Assembly: GCA_038960095.1 (NCBI GenBank)
Contig: CP152425.1
Span: forward strand, 1,054,001-1,118,000
Direction: 5' to 3'
DNA length: 64,000 nucleotides
Source of the DNA: Symbiodolus clandestinus
GTDB lineage: Bacteria > Pseudomonadota > Gammaproteobacteria > Enterobacterales > G038960095
Shown here: positions 24,336 to 33,593 of the stretch, piece by piece
How the letters are laid out: every line of letters starts with the position of its first letter
Position numbering within the stretch: the stretch's first letter is position 1
Made by a program: the position numbers and the translations under genes
Notes under the pieces: generated by a model
Seen by the model: the letters and a program-made list of their open reading frames with translations, nothing else
Told to the model about the DNA's origin: nothing
Databases searched by the model: none

Positions 24336-25331
24336 TTACCAACCTGCCTGATCGTTAGGGGGAGGTGTCCATACCATTCGGGGCGATTCATCAGAATTTC
24401 TTCGCTGATTGTGGGTTGAATTAAAATCGTAGTATGGATATACAGTTTTTAATCTTCTAGAAACTTCTAATAATTTAGAATCGTCATCATCATCTTTATG
24501 ACAATCATTACATGTTGTATCACCTTCGTAGAAAGGAGCAAGGCACATTTCGTATCTGAGCTCATTCTCTATCTCCCCTCTAGGCTCATGCCCCATTTCT
24601 CTGCTGCTATTACTCTCTTGAAGAGAATATTCTTCTCCACAATTCACTAGCTTATTATTGGTCGGATCAAATAAGGGAGCCAGAGTATTAAGAATTTCTG
24701 TAGAATAAAAAAAATAAGTTCGAGGCTGTTCCATTTCGAAAAAATTATCTTTTTTATTAAATAGGTTATTATAAATAAGCATTAATGTCTTATTTTTTTG
24801 GGAATGCTCGACTTTATCTAATTTTTTTTTGAATTCATTTTTAAGTGTATTATGAGAAGACAATAGCAGTAATTCTCTATTTTGTGAGAGACTGAGAAAA
24901 ATCTTTTCTGAGACTTTGATAAACTGTTTTATATGAAAATTTGAGCTAGCTTGATAAAGATTTTTTTCTAATTGAATAGGTAGGACATGTTTCATTTTTC
25001 TACAAGATATACTATTTAATTTTATTTCCTGTTCAAAATCATTAGAACAAGATGATTTATTATCTCGTGATTCAGGTATTTTTGAAAAATGACAGGAAGG
25101 ATTTTTTATCTGATGGATTTTATTATTTCTTTTATTATTTCTTTCGGCAATATTGCGTTTTTTTAGGTGAAACAAAATAAAATTGAATAGATACTTTACA
25201 TATTTTTTAAATTTTTTATTTTTTTTATTTTTTAAAAAAGGTTTATTAATAATTTTCTTTTTCTTTTTATTACAATCTTTATTGTTAATTTTATTCCAGA
25301 ATAACTCGAAATTTTTCCATAACATAAGCAT
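24336..25331 (-). CDS. Orphan protein, extremely Lys/Asn-rich; possible secreted effector
   Basis: I do not recognise this 331-residue protein. The first 75 residues are a Lys/Asn-rich low-complexity stretch (CNKKKKKIINKPFLKNKKNK). The centre is hydrophilic with little repeat structure. Near residue 270 comes a small Cys cluster with an acidic run (TTCNDCHKDDDDDSK), and the tail is WTPPPNDQAGW. By eye the DNA from about 24,640 to 25,330 is much richer in A and T than the neighbouring genes. There is no clear signal peptide or membrane helix. It is bounded by an IS110 fragment and, 140 bases away, by a conjugation-gene fragment, which suggests acquisition by transfer. A chance frame in AT-rich DNA is unlikely at this length but not excluded. 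Confidence 0.55.
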   Translation of the reverse strand: MLMLWKNFELFWNKINNKDCNKKKKKIINKPFLKNKKNKKFKKYVKYLFNFILFHLKKRNIAERNNKRNNKIHQIKNPSCHFSKIPESRDNKSSCSNDFEQEIKLNSISCRKMKHVLPIQLEKNLYQASSNFHIKQFIKVSEKIFLSLSQNRELLLLSSHNTLKNEFKKKLDKVEHSQKNKTLMLIYNNLFNKKDNFFEMEQPRTYFFYSTEILNTLAPLFDPTNNKLVNCGEEYSLQESNSSREMGHEPRGEIENELRYEMCLAPFYEGDTTCNDCHKDDDDDSKLLEVSRRLKTVYPYYDFNSTHNQRRNSDESPRMVWTPPPNDQAGW

Positions 25332-25472
25332 TATCTCTCAAAAATTATCAGTACTTACTCTAAAACTTATTAAGTGATCTTGTCACCTTTTTTAGACAAG
25401 CAGAAGAGAAACTTTAAGCTGCTTCACGAGTTTCGCAGAGAACTATCTGCTTTTCCAAGTCAATAGAGATCC

Positions 25473-25715
25473 ATGAAAAACTTATTGGTGCTTACCTCGA
25501 TAAATTTCACTATCAGTCAATATAAGCCACTACCGTGGTTTTCTTCACAAGCAGTGGTTTGGTGTAAGCGTTCAGAGCACTTTCATTCACTAGCGGAAGC
25601 CTTAATTCCTAATGAAGGTAGGAATGTAGAAGATTTTTTCATTAAGGCTGTTAGGGCAGTATTGGCTAATATTGCTGAACGTATGAGCTTTGTGTCAACA
25701 GCAACTGAAAAGTGA
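25473..25715 (+). pseudogene. Fragment resembling a conjugative coupling protein (TraD/VirD4-like)
   Basis: Eighty residues with the segment SEHFHSLAEALIPNEGRNVE and then DFFIKAVRAVLANIAERM. This resembles the region of F-type TraD coupling proteins just after the first nucleotide-binding motif, where an 'ANxLIPxG...DPFWxxxAR..F...A..M' pattern occurs. No Walker motif is present, and the frame ends against the IS21-like element. It looks like a small relic of a conjugative plasmid or integrative element. The match is by eye only; a short unrelated protein is possible. Confidence 0.4.
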
Positions 25716-25721
25716 TCCACT

Positions 25722-26500
25722 TTACTGGTTGTAGAGTGGCTCTAATTTAATGAGCCCTGCTTTTTTCTTATGTTGTAATCGATAGCTTTCACCTTTGATC
25801 TGGATCACAGGTGAATGGTGTAAAATACGGCTAAGCATAGCTGAAGTTAAGGCGGTATCAGAAGCAAAGGTCTGATCCCATTGACCAAAAGGTAAGTTAG
25901 AGGTCAGAATGGTAGAAGCCTGCTCATAACGCTTGGCGGCGACTTGGAAAAATAGCTTGGCCTCCTCACTGGAGAAGGGTAGATAGCCGATTTCATCGAT
26001 GATCAATAAGCGAGGTGTCATGATACTGCGTTGCATGACCGAACGATAATGTCGCTGTTGCTGTGCCGTAGAGGGTTGTAAGAGTAAATCGGCGGCACTA
26101 GTAAAGCGAACCTTGATGCCAGCCTTCACAGCCGCATAACCCAAAGCCAGTGCCAGATGTGTTTTCCCGACGCTTGATGGCCCTAAGAGCACGATATTTT
26201 CTCGACGCTCAAAAAGCTGAGTGATTAAGCTCCTGCAGCGCTTTTTTAGGTGCGCCCGTGGCAAAATTGAATTATAACTGCTCAAAGGATTTAATCGCTG
26301 GAAAGGAAGCCATGCGGGTATACATCGCCTGTTTACGCTGCTGTCGGCAATGGTTCTCCTCTTTAGTAGTTGTTCTAGAAAATCGAGATAGCTCCACTCT
26401 ACAGTCACTGCCTGCTGGGCCAGCGAGGAGGCTACCTGCCTAAACTATCCAGCTGCAACGGCTCAGCGAGCTGCTGCAAGCGTTGCGGTTGTAGTTTCAT
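25722..26500 (-). pseudogene. istB: IS21 helper ATPase IstB, frameshifted
   Basis: The best start is the ATG at 26498-26500 (MKLQPQRLQQLAEPL). The frame hits a stop near 26432, but a one-frame shift continues with EWSYLDFLEQLLKRR. Between about 26,350 and 26,230 the protein text loses family similarity, while another frame holds the expected residues (MASFPAIKSFEQ read from the shifted frame). After this the original frame resumes with Walker A LLGPSSVGKTHLALALG, Walker B RLLIIDEIGYLPFS and ILTSNLPFGQWDQTF. Thus at least one uncompensated and a compensated pair of frameshifts are present. IstB remodels target DNA for the IstA transposase. Confidence 0.8.
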
Positions 26501-27060
26501 TAGCACCTCACGGCAAAAGCAGTCGTAGATGGCCAAAGGATGATGTAATGGTTGGCTATCCAGTGGCAATCGTTCTAAGGGCTGTGCAGGGGTTAGTAAT
26601 GGTGAATAGCTGGGTAGAGGCAATAGTAGCGGCTGTTCTATGTGTTGCCAACGGTCACAGGGGCGCTCTAAGTTAGTTTGATGAAGCCGTTGATTAGCCA
26701 CTTTATATAACCATTTTTTCACTTCACGATTAGCGGTGTCACAATCGATAACGCTATGCTGTTGCTGCAAATGGGTCATTAGCGGCAAATAAAAACTGTA
26801 ACGCAGGTAGCGCACCATACGCTCCACTTTACCTTTAGTCTTGGCCCGATAAGGCCAGCATAACTTCGGGATAAAGCCACTGAAACCTAAAGTGGCTAAA
26901 AAAGCGTAAATGGGTGAACGACCACCCTGCATCTGGGCCTAGTCAACTTGCATCTGTACCTCAGGTTTGTATCGGGGTTCGACCACAGCACAACTTTCCC
27001 TGATGGGTTGGGAACTGGTATTGCTGAATCCTTTTAGGCATTTTAAGCACCCATTCCGTG
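26501..27060 (-). pseudogene. istA: IS21 transposase IstA, truncated with an internal stop
   Basis: The recognisable text runs PEVQMQVD-stop-AQMQGGRSPIYAF, FLATLGFSGFIPKLCWPY, then RAKTKGKVERMVRYLR and a C-terminal segment ending near FCREVL. The TAG at about 26,940 stands where IstA proteins have Trp (VDW), a TGG-to-TAG change at the first catalytic Asp motif. KGKVER carries the catalytic Glu. The whole N-terminal HTH region and the middle of the DDE core are deleted; only a short leader (MPKRIQQYQFPTHQG) survives beyond 27,000. Confidence 0.75.
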
Positions 27061-27224
27061 GGGTTAGAGCTTCGGAAGGTACCCTCAGTTGACCCTTTTT
27101 TCAACTCCTAGAATGTTGCCCTTAATCTGTTACTCCAGCCTTTCACCAAGTTTTGATGATTTTATTATAGCAACTGGGCGACCTATATAGGTAGCACGTG
27201 ATGGCCCCGGATCCTCATGGGGAC

Positions 27225-27252
27225 TTGATTCATTTTAGGTTTCCTGTAAAGT
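27225..27252 (+). promoter_or_regulatory. Candidate sigma-70 promoter of gapA
   Basis: TTGATT at 27225-27230, a 16-base spacer, and TAAAGT at 27247-27252, followed 40 bases later by the gapA ATG. Boxes are near consensus. No other good pair is visible in the space between the IS21 end and gapA. Confidence 0.5.
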
Positions 27253-27291
27253 GCATCTCATTATTAGCTTTTTGCTTTAGAGTGTAGGGTT

Positions 27292-28290
27292 ATGGCAATT
27301 AAACTGGGAATTAATGGTTTTGGTCGCATTGGTCGTTGTTTGTTTCGTGCCGCAATACAGCGTCCTGAGCTGCAGATCGTTGCAATTAATGATCTGTTGT
27401 CTGTTGATTACATGGCTTATCTACTGCAGTATGATTCTACTCATGGTCATTTTGTAGGGACGGTTGCGGTGCAAGATGGCCAGTTGGTCGTCAATGGTCA
27501 GGTGATTCGAATTTCAGCAGAACGTGATCCACAGCAGTTGGCTTGGGATGTTATTGGTGCTGAGGTTGTGGTCGAAGCAACAGGCCTGTTTCTTGATGAA
27601 ACGAGTGCCAGCAAACACCTTAAGGCAGGTGCCCGGCAAGTGGTGCTAACCGCACCGCCCAAAGATGATACTCCAATGTTTGTTATGGGTGTCAATCATC
27701 AGCAATATGCCGGTCAAGCTATTGTCTCCAATGCCTCTTGTACCACTAACTGCTTAGCACCCATTGCTAAAGTATTGCAGGATCGCTTTGGCATTATTGA
27801 AGGGTTAATGACCACAGTGCACGCCGTCACAGCCACCCAGAAAACCATCGATGGCCCTTCGCAGAAAGATTGGCGGGGTGGGCGAGGTGCTGGACAAAAC
27901 ATCATTCCAGCCAGCACTGGAGCGGCTAAAGCAGTCGGGAAAGTAATACCAGAGTTAAATGGCCGTTTGACAGGCACGGCATTTCGTGTGCCAACCCCGA
28001 ATGTTTCTGTGGTAGATTTAACTTGTCGCTTGGCAACTCCCACCACCTATCAGGCAGTCTGTCAAGCCATGCAAGAGGCAGCAGCTGGATCGTTGCAGGG
28101 GATTTTGCGGTATACTGATGAACCACTGGTTTCTACCGATTTCTTAGGAGAGACTTGCACTGCCATTTTTGATGCTACTGCTGGACTAGCATTAAATCAG
28201 CAGTTTATAAAAGTAGTCGCTTGGTATGACAACGAAATTGGCTACTCTAATAAAGTCCTCGATTTGATTAGTCATATTATGGGCAGATAA
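27292..28290 (+). CDS. gapA: Glyceraldehyde-3-phosphate dehydrogenase GapA
   Basis: Glycolytic enzyme of 332 residues that oxidises glyceraldehyde 3-phosphate with NAD+ and phosphate. The Rossmann start is KLGINGFGRIGRCLFRAA. The catalytic cysteine is in SNASCTTNCLAP near residue 150, with the assisting His in TVHAVTATQ. The phosphate-binding segment GPSQKDWRGGRGAGQNIIPAST and the C-terminal AWYDNEIGYS are intact. The full length and motif set suggest a working enzyme. It is a single gene behind an IS21 relic and convergent with potD. A short hairpin (TAACTAT/ATAGTTA) overlaps its stop codon, without a clear T-run. Confidence 0.96.
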   Translation: MAIKLGINGFGRIGRCLFRAAIQRPELQIVAINDLLSVDYMAYLLQYDSTHGHFVGTVAVQDGQLVVNGQVIRISAERDPQQLAWDVIGAEVVVEATGLFLDETSASKHLKAGARQVVLTAPPKDDTPMFVMGVNHQQYAGQAIVSNASCTTNCLAPIAKVLQDRFGIIEGLMTTVHAVTATQKTIDGPSQKDWRGGRGAGQNIIPASTGAAKAVGKVIPELNGRLTGTAFRVPTPNVSVVDLTCRLATPTTYQAVCQAMQEAAAGSLQGILRYTDEPLVSTDFLGETCTAIFDATAGLALNQQFIKVVAWYDNEIGYSNKVLDLISHIMGR

Positions 28291-28349
28291 CTATTAACCA
28301 TAGTTACTTGACCGCTAGAAACCAACTTTTATCTTGTCTGACTTCTGAC

Positions 28350-29405
28350 TCAGTAACCCAATTTTAGGCGCTGGAAGTAATTTTCATAAAGCTTTTGTGC
28401 TTCACCGACATCAATTTGCCATTCCGCTTGTTTTAAGTCGTTGAGGGTAGGGTAGAGTGTCGGATCGGTTTGCATGACTGTAGGTAGTAAATGCTTAGCA
28501 GCTTTGTTGGGTGTTGCATAACCGAGATGATAGGCAATTTTGGCGGCGATATCTGGCCGCAACAAGAAATCAATTAACCGTAAAGCATTTTTTGGATTTC
28601 GAGCATTCCGGGGGATAGCCAAGCTATCCATCCAAAGGATAACGCCTTCTTTAGGAAAAATAATTTGTAGAGGAAACCCCGCTTGGCGTGCTTTATAGGC
28701 AGCTCCATTCCAGAGCATGCCAATGTTTATTTCACCAGCGATAAAGGGCACGGCGGGTGAATCAGCATTGAATAGTAAAAGATTAGGTAGTAATTGGCGT
28801 AAAGCCTGGTAAGCAGCATGGATTTGTTGGGGATCACGGCTATTGGCGGGATAACCCAATTTTTTTAGTGCAACTTGAAACAGTTCTCGAGCATCATCGA
28901 TCACTAATAGGCGATTACGGTAGCAAGGGTTCCATAAGTCAGCCCAGCTATCTAGATCCTGGGATGAGATTACCTGGTTATTAATGCCGATGGCTGTAAA
29001 GCCCCACAGATAGGGAATTGAATAGTCATTATTGGGATCAAAGGATTGATTCAGTAATAAAGGATCTAAATGCTTAAAATTAAGTAATTGTTGCCGGTCA
29101 ATTTTTCTCAACATTCCCTCACGGCGCATTTTCGAAACAAAATAGGTTGAGGGAACAATGAGATCATAACTACCCTGCGGATGGGTTTTTAATTTAGCAT
29201 ACAGCGTTTCGTTAGATTCATACGTTGCTTCAATAACCTGGATGCCAGTTTCCTGAGTAAATTGGCGTAAGATATTAGGAGCAATGTATTCTGACCAATT
29301 GTAGAAATAGATCACAGCAGGCTGATGCGAATGGCCAATACAGCACGCGGTAGGAAAGCAAGCTGTTAAAATTCCAATTATTGCTATTGCAATTGATCTT
29401 AGCAT
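28350..29405 (-). CDS. potD: Spermidine/putrescine-binding protein PotD
   Basis: Periplasmic solute-binding protein of 351 residues from the ATG at 29403-29405; upstream alternatives overlap potC. The N-terminus is a signal peptide (MLRSIAIAIIGILTACFPTAC), possibly with a lipobox-like Cys. The mature part begins IYFYNWSEYIAPNIL, the family hallmark, and has YDLIVPSTYFVSKMRREGML, and WNGAAYKA. In the PotABCD system it delivers spermidine, and with lower affinity putrescine, to PotBC. It is the last gene of the potABCD operon. The length (E. coli 348) and the polyamine-contact aromatics in NWSEY suggest function is kept. Confidence 0.92.
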   Translation of the reverse strand: MLRSIAIAIIGILTACFPTACCIGHSHQPAVIYFYNWSEYIAPNILRQFTQETGIQVIEATYESNETLYAKLKTHPQGSYDLIVPSTYFVSKMRREGMLRKIDRQQLLNFKHLDPLLLNQSFDPNNDYSIPYLWGFTAIGINNQVISSQDLDSWADLWNPCYRNRLLVIDDARELFQVALKKLGYPANSRDPQQIHAAYQALRQLLPNLLLFNADSPAVPFIAGEINIGMLWNGAAYKARQAGFPLQIIFPKEGVILWMDSLAIPRNARNPKNALRLIDFLLRPDIAAKIAYHLGYATPNKAAKHLLPTVMQTDPTLYPTLNDLKQAEWQIDVGEAQKLYENYFQRLKLGY

Positions 29406-29428
29406 AACTACGTTCTCTCTAACGACTC

Positions 29429-30226
29429 TTAATACCACATCGGTGGTCGAAAACTAGTTGAAGTCCGATGTAGCAGCTGCTGGCTAAGAACAATTAATAG
29501 TAATGAGGTTAATAACAATAAGGTAGCCAATGCATTAATTTCAGGTGAAATGCCAACCTTGACTAATGAATAGATTTTTAAAGGTAAAATTTCATAGGTT
29601 GGCCCACTGACAAAGGCAGAGATGACTACATCATCTAATGATAAGGTAAAGCTTAATAACCAGCTAGATAATAAGGCAGGGAGCGCTAACGGCAGAATAA
29701 TTTTTCGTAAAATAGTCCACTCGCTAGCACTTAAATCACGTGCTGCTTCCAACATTTTTTGATCAAATCCTTGTAGGCGGCTATAAACCGTAATCACCAC
29801 GAAAGGCAAGCAGAAGGTAATATGAGCGCACAGTAGCGAACCAAAACCCAACGGTAATCCTATCATCATAAAGAGTAGACAAAGCGAGATAGCCATAACA
29901 ATCTCTGGGGAGATCATCACCATAAAAAGTAAGCCATTCAGCAGCTGCTTGCCCGGAAAGCGATAGCCATAGAGTACGACGGCGACCAGTGTGCCCATTA
30001 AGGTGGCTAGAGTGGCTGATAAGCTAGCAGTGACCCACGAATTTTTTGCCGTTTGTAATAAGTTTGTATTTTTTAGCAGCTGTTGGTACCAGCGGAGACT
30101 AAATCCATCCCAGGTAAAGCCATAGGCAGAAGCGTTAAAAGAGTTAATGACCAATAGAATAATCGGCAAATAAAGAAAGCTATAGACTAAAAAGAGAACC
30201 AAAGAAGGCAATGCTCTTTTAATCAT
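29429..30226 (-). CDS. potC: Polyamine ABC transporter permease PotC
   Basis: Inner-membrane permease of 265 residues with six hydrophobic helices, beginning RALPSLVLFLVYSFLYLPIIL and including the family motif FNASAYGFTWDGFSLRWY. The cytoplasmic EAA loop that docks on PotA is EAARDLSASEWTILRKIILP. It overlaps the end of potB by four bases (ATGA), indicating coupled translation. It forms the import channel with PotB. The C-terminus is slightly longer than in E. coli (264), with a basic tail. Confidence 0.93.
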   Translation of the reverse strand: MIKRALPSLVLFLVYSFLYLPIILLVINSFNASAYGFTWDGFSLRWYQQLLKNTNLLQTAKNSWVTASLSATLATLMGTLVAVVLYGYRFPGKQLLNGLLFMVMISPEIVMAISLCLLFMMIGLPLGFGSLLCAHITFCLPFVVITVYSRLQGFDQKMLEAARDLSASEWTILRKIILPLALPALLSSWLLSFTLSLDDVVISAFVSGPTYEILPLKIYSLVKVGISPEINALATLLLLTSLLLIVLSQQLLHRTSTSFRPPMWY

Positions 30227-31080
30227 GATTGAGAAACTTTGGTAGTAAAAGGTTGGCTAAAATGTCGATAAAGCCAAAGCAATAAACCAATCAGCAGTGT
30301 CAGGGCAATACTCGTGGCCGCCCCAAACGGCCAATCTCGGGCATTCAAAAACTGATATTTAATCAGGTTGCCAATCAGTAGATTTTTAGCACCCCCTAAT
30401 AGATCGGCAACATAAAATAGGCCAATAGCAGGTAAAAAAACTAAAATACAGCCACTGACAATACCTGGAAAAGAGAGTGGTAATGTGATGCGAATAAAGA
30501 TCTGAAAGCCATTAGCCCCTAAATCTCTAGCGGCTTCAACATAAGAGTGATTGAGTTTCTCAAGCGTTGTATACAACGGTAAGATCATAAAAGGTAGTAA
30601 AATGTAGATTAGCCCTAAGATAACGGCCAAGGGCGTGTAGAGAATGGCTAAAGGTTGTTGAATAATCCCTAGTTTAATGAGCAAACTGTTGAGTACGCCT
30701 TTAGCACCGATGAGCAACCTAAAGGCATAAAGCCGAACTAGAGAGCTGGTCCAAAAGGGTATCATCACCATCAGCAAGAGGAAAGGTTGCCGCTGGCGGG
30801 GTTGTCGAGCTAGAAACAGCGCAAAAGGATAGCCTATCAGTAGGCAGCAGAGGGTAGCGATAAGTGCTAATTGCAATGAGTGCCCTAAAACGGCTAGGTA
30901 ACGGATATCGGCTAGCCGGAGATAGCTCTCCAGGGTTAATGGTAAGCTGAGTAGTTGCTGTTCGTCACGGGTCAGGAAGCTACTGAATAGAATCAACAGG
31001 TTAGGCAATAGGACAAACAATCCTAACCAGCCGGCAATAAAACCAAGCAACAGGTGGCGAAATTTAGGAAGTCGACTCAT
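30223..31080 (-). CDS. potB: Polyamine ABC transporter permease PotB
   Basis: Inner-membrane permease of 285 residues, six predicted helices. The EAA loop is EAARDLGANGFQIFIRITLP, near residue 185. The N-terminal part (LLPNLLILFSSFLTRD) and RQPFLLLMVMIPFWTSSLVR match PotB. It overlaps the 3' end of potA by 17 bases and the 5' end of potC by four. It pairs with PotC in the spermidine/putrescine importer. Confidence 0.93.
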   Translation of the reverse strand: MSRLPKFRHLLLGFIAGWLGLFVLLPNLLILFSSFLTRDEQQLLSLPLTLESYLRLADIRYLAVLGHSLQLALIATLCCLLIGYPFALFLARQPRQRQPFLLLMVMIPFWTSSLVRLYAFRLLIGAKGVLNSLLIKLGIIQQPLAILYTPLAVILGLIYILLPFMILPLYTTLEKLNHSYVEAARDLGANGFQIFIRITLPLSFPGIVSGCILVFLPAIGLFYVADLLGGAKNLLIGNLIKYQFLNARDWPFGAATSIALTLLIGLLLWLYRHFSQPFTTKVSQS

Positions 31081-32179
31081 CAGTCAGTACCACTTCCCAG
31101 CTTTCCACCCAGGTGACTGCCACCTTTTGGTTTAGTGAATGGTCAACATTCGGATCATCTTCATTGAAAAATTCACTTACCATGACTCGCTGCCCGTTCT
31201 CCAGCTCAATGATGGAATCCAATGTCATTCCTTTATAGTTACGTTCTCGAACATAACCCACTAATCCGATCGGTTGTTGGTTATCATGGATCTCGGTAAT
31301 TCTAAGATCTTCAGGTCGTAACAACACCTTTAAAGGCTGCTGAGGTTGTACGGGATGACGAAATAACAGGGTGCATTCATAGCCCTGAACATTCGCTCGA
31401 ATACGCTCCTCATCGATGCGATAGAGCGTTTGCGCCTCAAATAGATTACTCTCCCCAATAAACTGAGCGACAAACAGATTGCAAGGCTCCTCATAAATTT
31501 CCCGAGGGGTTCCTTGCTGTTCAATATTTCCATCGCGCATCACGATGAGGCGGTCGGCAATGGCCAGTGCTTCTTCTTGATCATGCGTCACTAAAATAAA
31601 GGTGATCCCTAGCTCACGTTGCCAAGCTTTCAACTCATTTTGCATGGTTTTGCGCAATTTCTGATCAAGCGCTGACAGAGACTCATCTAGCAGCAAAACC
31701 TTTGGTCGGTTGACCAAGGCACGAGCAATCGCTACTCGCTGTTGTTGCCCGCCGGAGAGCTGTTGCGGGTAGCGCTGTGCTAGATCATCCACATGCATCA
31801 TTTGCAAAGCCTGAATCACTCGAGCTTGTAGTTCAGCGGCTGCGGTTTTCTGCATCCGTAAACCGAAGGCTACATTATCGAAAATGCTCATATGGGGAAA
31901 CAGCGCATAGCTTTGAAAAACGGTGTTAATCGGGCGCTGTTCTGCTGGCAGCTGAGTGATATTGTGACCTGCTAAGCGAATAATCCCTTGATCGGCTAAA
32001 GTAAGGCCAGCAATCAGACGTAACACCGTGGTTTTCCCACAGCCAGACGGACCTAAAATGGTTAAAAATTCACCATTATTAACCTGTAGCGTTAGCTGGG
32101 TAATAATCGGCTTACCATCAAAGCTTTTGCTGACGCTCTGTAATTCAATAATGGGTTGCGCGTGGGGTTGATCAGCCAT
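31064..32179 (-). CDS. potA: Polyamine ABC transporter ATPase PotA
   Basis: ATPase subunit of 371 residues. Walker A is LGPSGCGKTTVLRLIAG near residue 40, the Q-loop is NTVFQSYALFPHM, the ABC signature is LSGGQQQRVAIARALV, Walker B is VLLLDESLSALD, and the H-loop His is in LVTHDQEEAL. The C-terminal regulatory TOBE-type domain (about 240-371) has LRPEDLRI and ERNYKGMTL. It is the first gene of the potABCD operon, which imports polyamines. An intact importer suggests that the bacterium takes polyamines from its host; biosynthetic genes are not in this window. Confidence 0.95.
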   Translation of the reverse strand: MADQPHAQPIIELQSVSKSFDGKPIITQLTLQVNNGEFLTILGPSGCGKTTVLRLIAGLTLADQGIIRLAGHNITQLPAEQRPINTVFQSYALFPHMSIFDNVAFGLRMQKTAAAELQARVIQALQMMHVDDLAQRYPQQLSGGQQQRVAIARALVNRPKVLLLDESLSALDQKLRKTMQNELKAWQRELGITFILVTHDQEEALAIADRLIVMRDGNIEQQGTPREIYEEPCNLFVAQFIGESNLFEAQTLYRIDEERIRANVQGYECTLLFRHPVQPQQPLKVLLRPEDLRITEIHDNQQPIGLVGYVRERNYKGMTLDSIIELENGQRVMVSEFFNEDDPNVDHSLNQKVAVTWVESWEVVLTDESTS

Positions 32180-32273
32180 TTCCCTCGTAGAGTCTCCTAG
32201 GAGAAATCATGTTACCTGGCTGCGCATCATAGAATGATGCGCAGTAAATTAAAAGTAGTTACTGACTTTTCAG

Positions 32274-33593
32274 TCAGCTAACCCTGGGAGTTATCGATGC
32301 ATTAGCCATTTTCAATAAAAATGCCGCCAGCGTGCGAACTCCAATACCCGTAGCGCCGGTTGCCCACTGCTTGACAGCTGCTTTTCGATAGCTGGCGGCA
32401 CAATCAATATGTAGCCACCCTTGATGATAGTGCGGGACAAAATGGGAGAGAAAACTAGCAGCCGTGCTGGCACCAGCTGAATGAGCGGATGAAGCAACAT
32501 TGCCTAAGTCAGCAAATGACGAGGGCAGTTGGCTACGATGCATTTCAGCCAAGGGGAGACGCCAAAAAAGCTCATGCTCCTCAGCAGCCGTCGCTAAGAG
32601 CTTTTGCGTCAACTGATCGTCAAAGCTAAGGACCGCATGATAATCGGTGCCGACAGCTACCTTAGCGGCACCTGTCAGAGTGGCACTATCGATCAGCAGT
32701 TGCGGATTCTGGTTAGCAGCCTCAATTAAGCCATCGGCCAGCACCAAACGACCTTCAGCATCAGTATCTAAAACTTCAACCGTTTTGCCATTTCGATAGG
32801 TAATAATGTCGCCTAATTGATAGGCTTGGCCGCTGACTAGGTTATCAGCGCACCCAAGGTAAAGCTTAACTCGTTGTGATAATCCACGAGCAGCGGCCAG
32901 CGCCAGTGCCGCGGTTAGTAAGGCTGCGCCTCCCATGTCCGCTTTCATGCTCTCCATCGCCTTCGAGGTTTTTAGACTATAGCCGCCACTGTCAAAGGTG
33001 ATTCCTTTACCGACCAAGCAGGCGAATACCGGGGCATTAGCGTTCCCACTGGGATTATAATCAACCGTCAGTAGCAGAGGTTCACGCACTGACCCACGAC
33101 CGACTGTGTAGATACCATGATAACCCTGCTGCTTTAAGGCTTCTCCAGCAATCCACTGAGCCTGGATGGCTGATGGAGCCACTTGTCGTAACAGTGCAAT
33201 CACCTCCTCAGCCAGCTGTTGAGGGCCTAAAGACGCAGAGGGACGGTTAACCATTTCACGAACCCAATTAACCGTCAGGCACCACTGCTGCAGCTGCTGT
33301 TGTTGTTCGGGTGGTAGAGTAGGCCATTCCAACTGTTGTGGCTGTTTGCTATCGCGAAATCCTAGCCAAAAAGCCCAGCAAAATTCTAATAACCAATCGT
33401 GGCCGGTGAGCGTTATTGCCTGAATTCCCTGGTTGGCTAACTGACGGCCGGCTTGTTGGATGGCAACTAATGGTTCATTGGTGGGCAAATGAATGGTCAT
33501 ACCCACTTGGTTGGCACTGAGTAGAGCTTGCTGACCCCAATGGACAGCCGCGGGTTGATTAGAAAGGGTAATGGGCATCGAAGGGTGTGACAT
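32274..33593 (-). CDS. pepB: Peptidase B, M17 leucyl aminopeptidase family
   Basis: Di-manganese aminopeptidase of 439 residues; the ATG at 33591-33593 follows GGGAAG, and a longer start at 33608 is less likely. The catalytic core is typical: LVGKGITFDSGGYSLK with the first metal ligands, SMKADMGGAA, and the family signature NTDAEGRL, here LDTDAEGRLVLADG. The YHAVLSFDD and SQLPSSFADLGN segments identify PepB rather than PepA. In E. coli pepB follows iscX. Here it lies on the other side of the isc region, divergent from trmJ, and an OTU-protease gene has taken its usual place. It breaks down peptides with a broad N-terminal preference. Confidence 0.93.
   Translation of the reverse strand: MSHPSMPITLSNQPAAVHWGQQALLSANQVGMTIHLPTNEPLVAIQQAGRQLANQGIQAITLTGHDWLLEFCWAFWLGFRDSKQPQQLEWPTLPPEQQQQLQQWCLTVNWVREMVNRPSASLGPQQLAEEVIALLRQVAPSAIQAQWIAGEALKQQGYHGIYTVGRGSVREPLLLTVDYNPSGNANAPVFACLVGKGITFDSGGYSLKTSKAMESMKADMGGAALLTAALALAAARGLSQRVKLYLGCADNLVSGQAYQLGDIITYRNGKTVEVLDTDAEGRLVLADGLIEAANQNPQLLIDSATLTGAAKVAVGTDYHAVLSFDDQLTQKLLATAAEEHELFWRLPLAEMHRSQLPSSFADLGNVASSAHSAGASTAASFLSHFVPHYHQGWLHIDCAASYRKAAVKQWATGATGIGVRTLAAFLLKMANASITPRVS

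Larger units (their letters stand above)
25720..27125 (-). mobile_element. Degenerate IS21-family element (istA/istB relics)
   Basis: The istB ATPase frame, a truncated istA frame and a terminal sequence at 27050-27125 lie in the usual IS21 order on the minus strand. The left end (CATTCTAGGAGTTGAAAAAA on the minus strand) recurs at 34545-34630. Most of the istA N-terminal half is missing, and both genes contain stops or frameshifts. The element is non-functional. It ends about 160 bases upstream of gapA. Confidence 0.8.

Noticed and set aside
24336..25331. Third OTU protease in the AT-rich orphan
   Set aside because: The Cys cluster TTCNDCH is not preceded by Asp-Gly and lacks the YHS and HY motifs.
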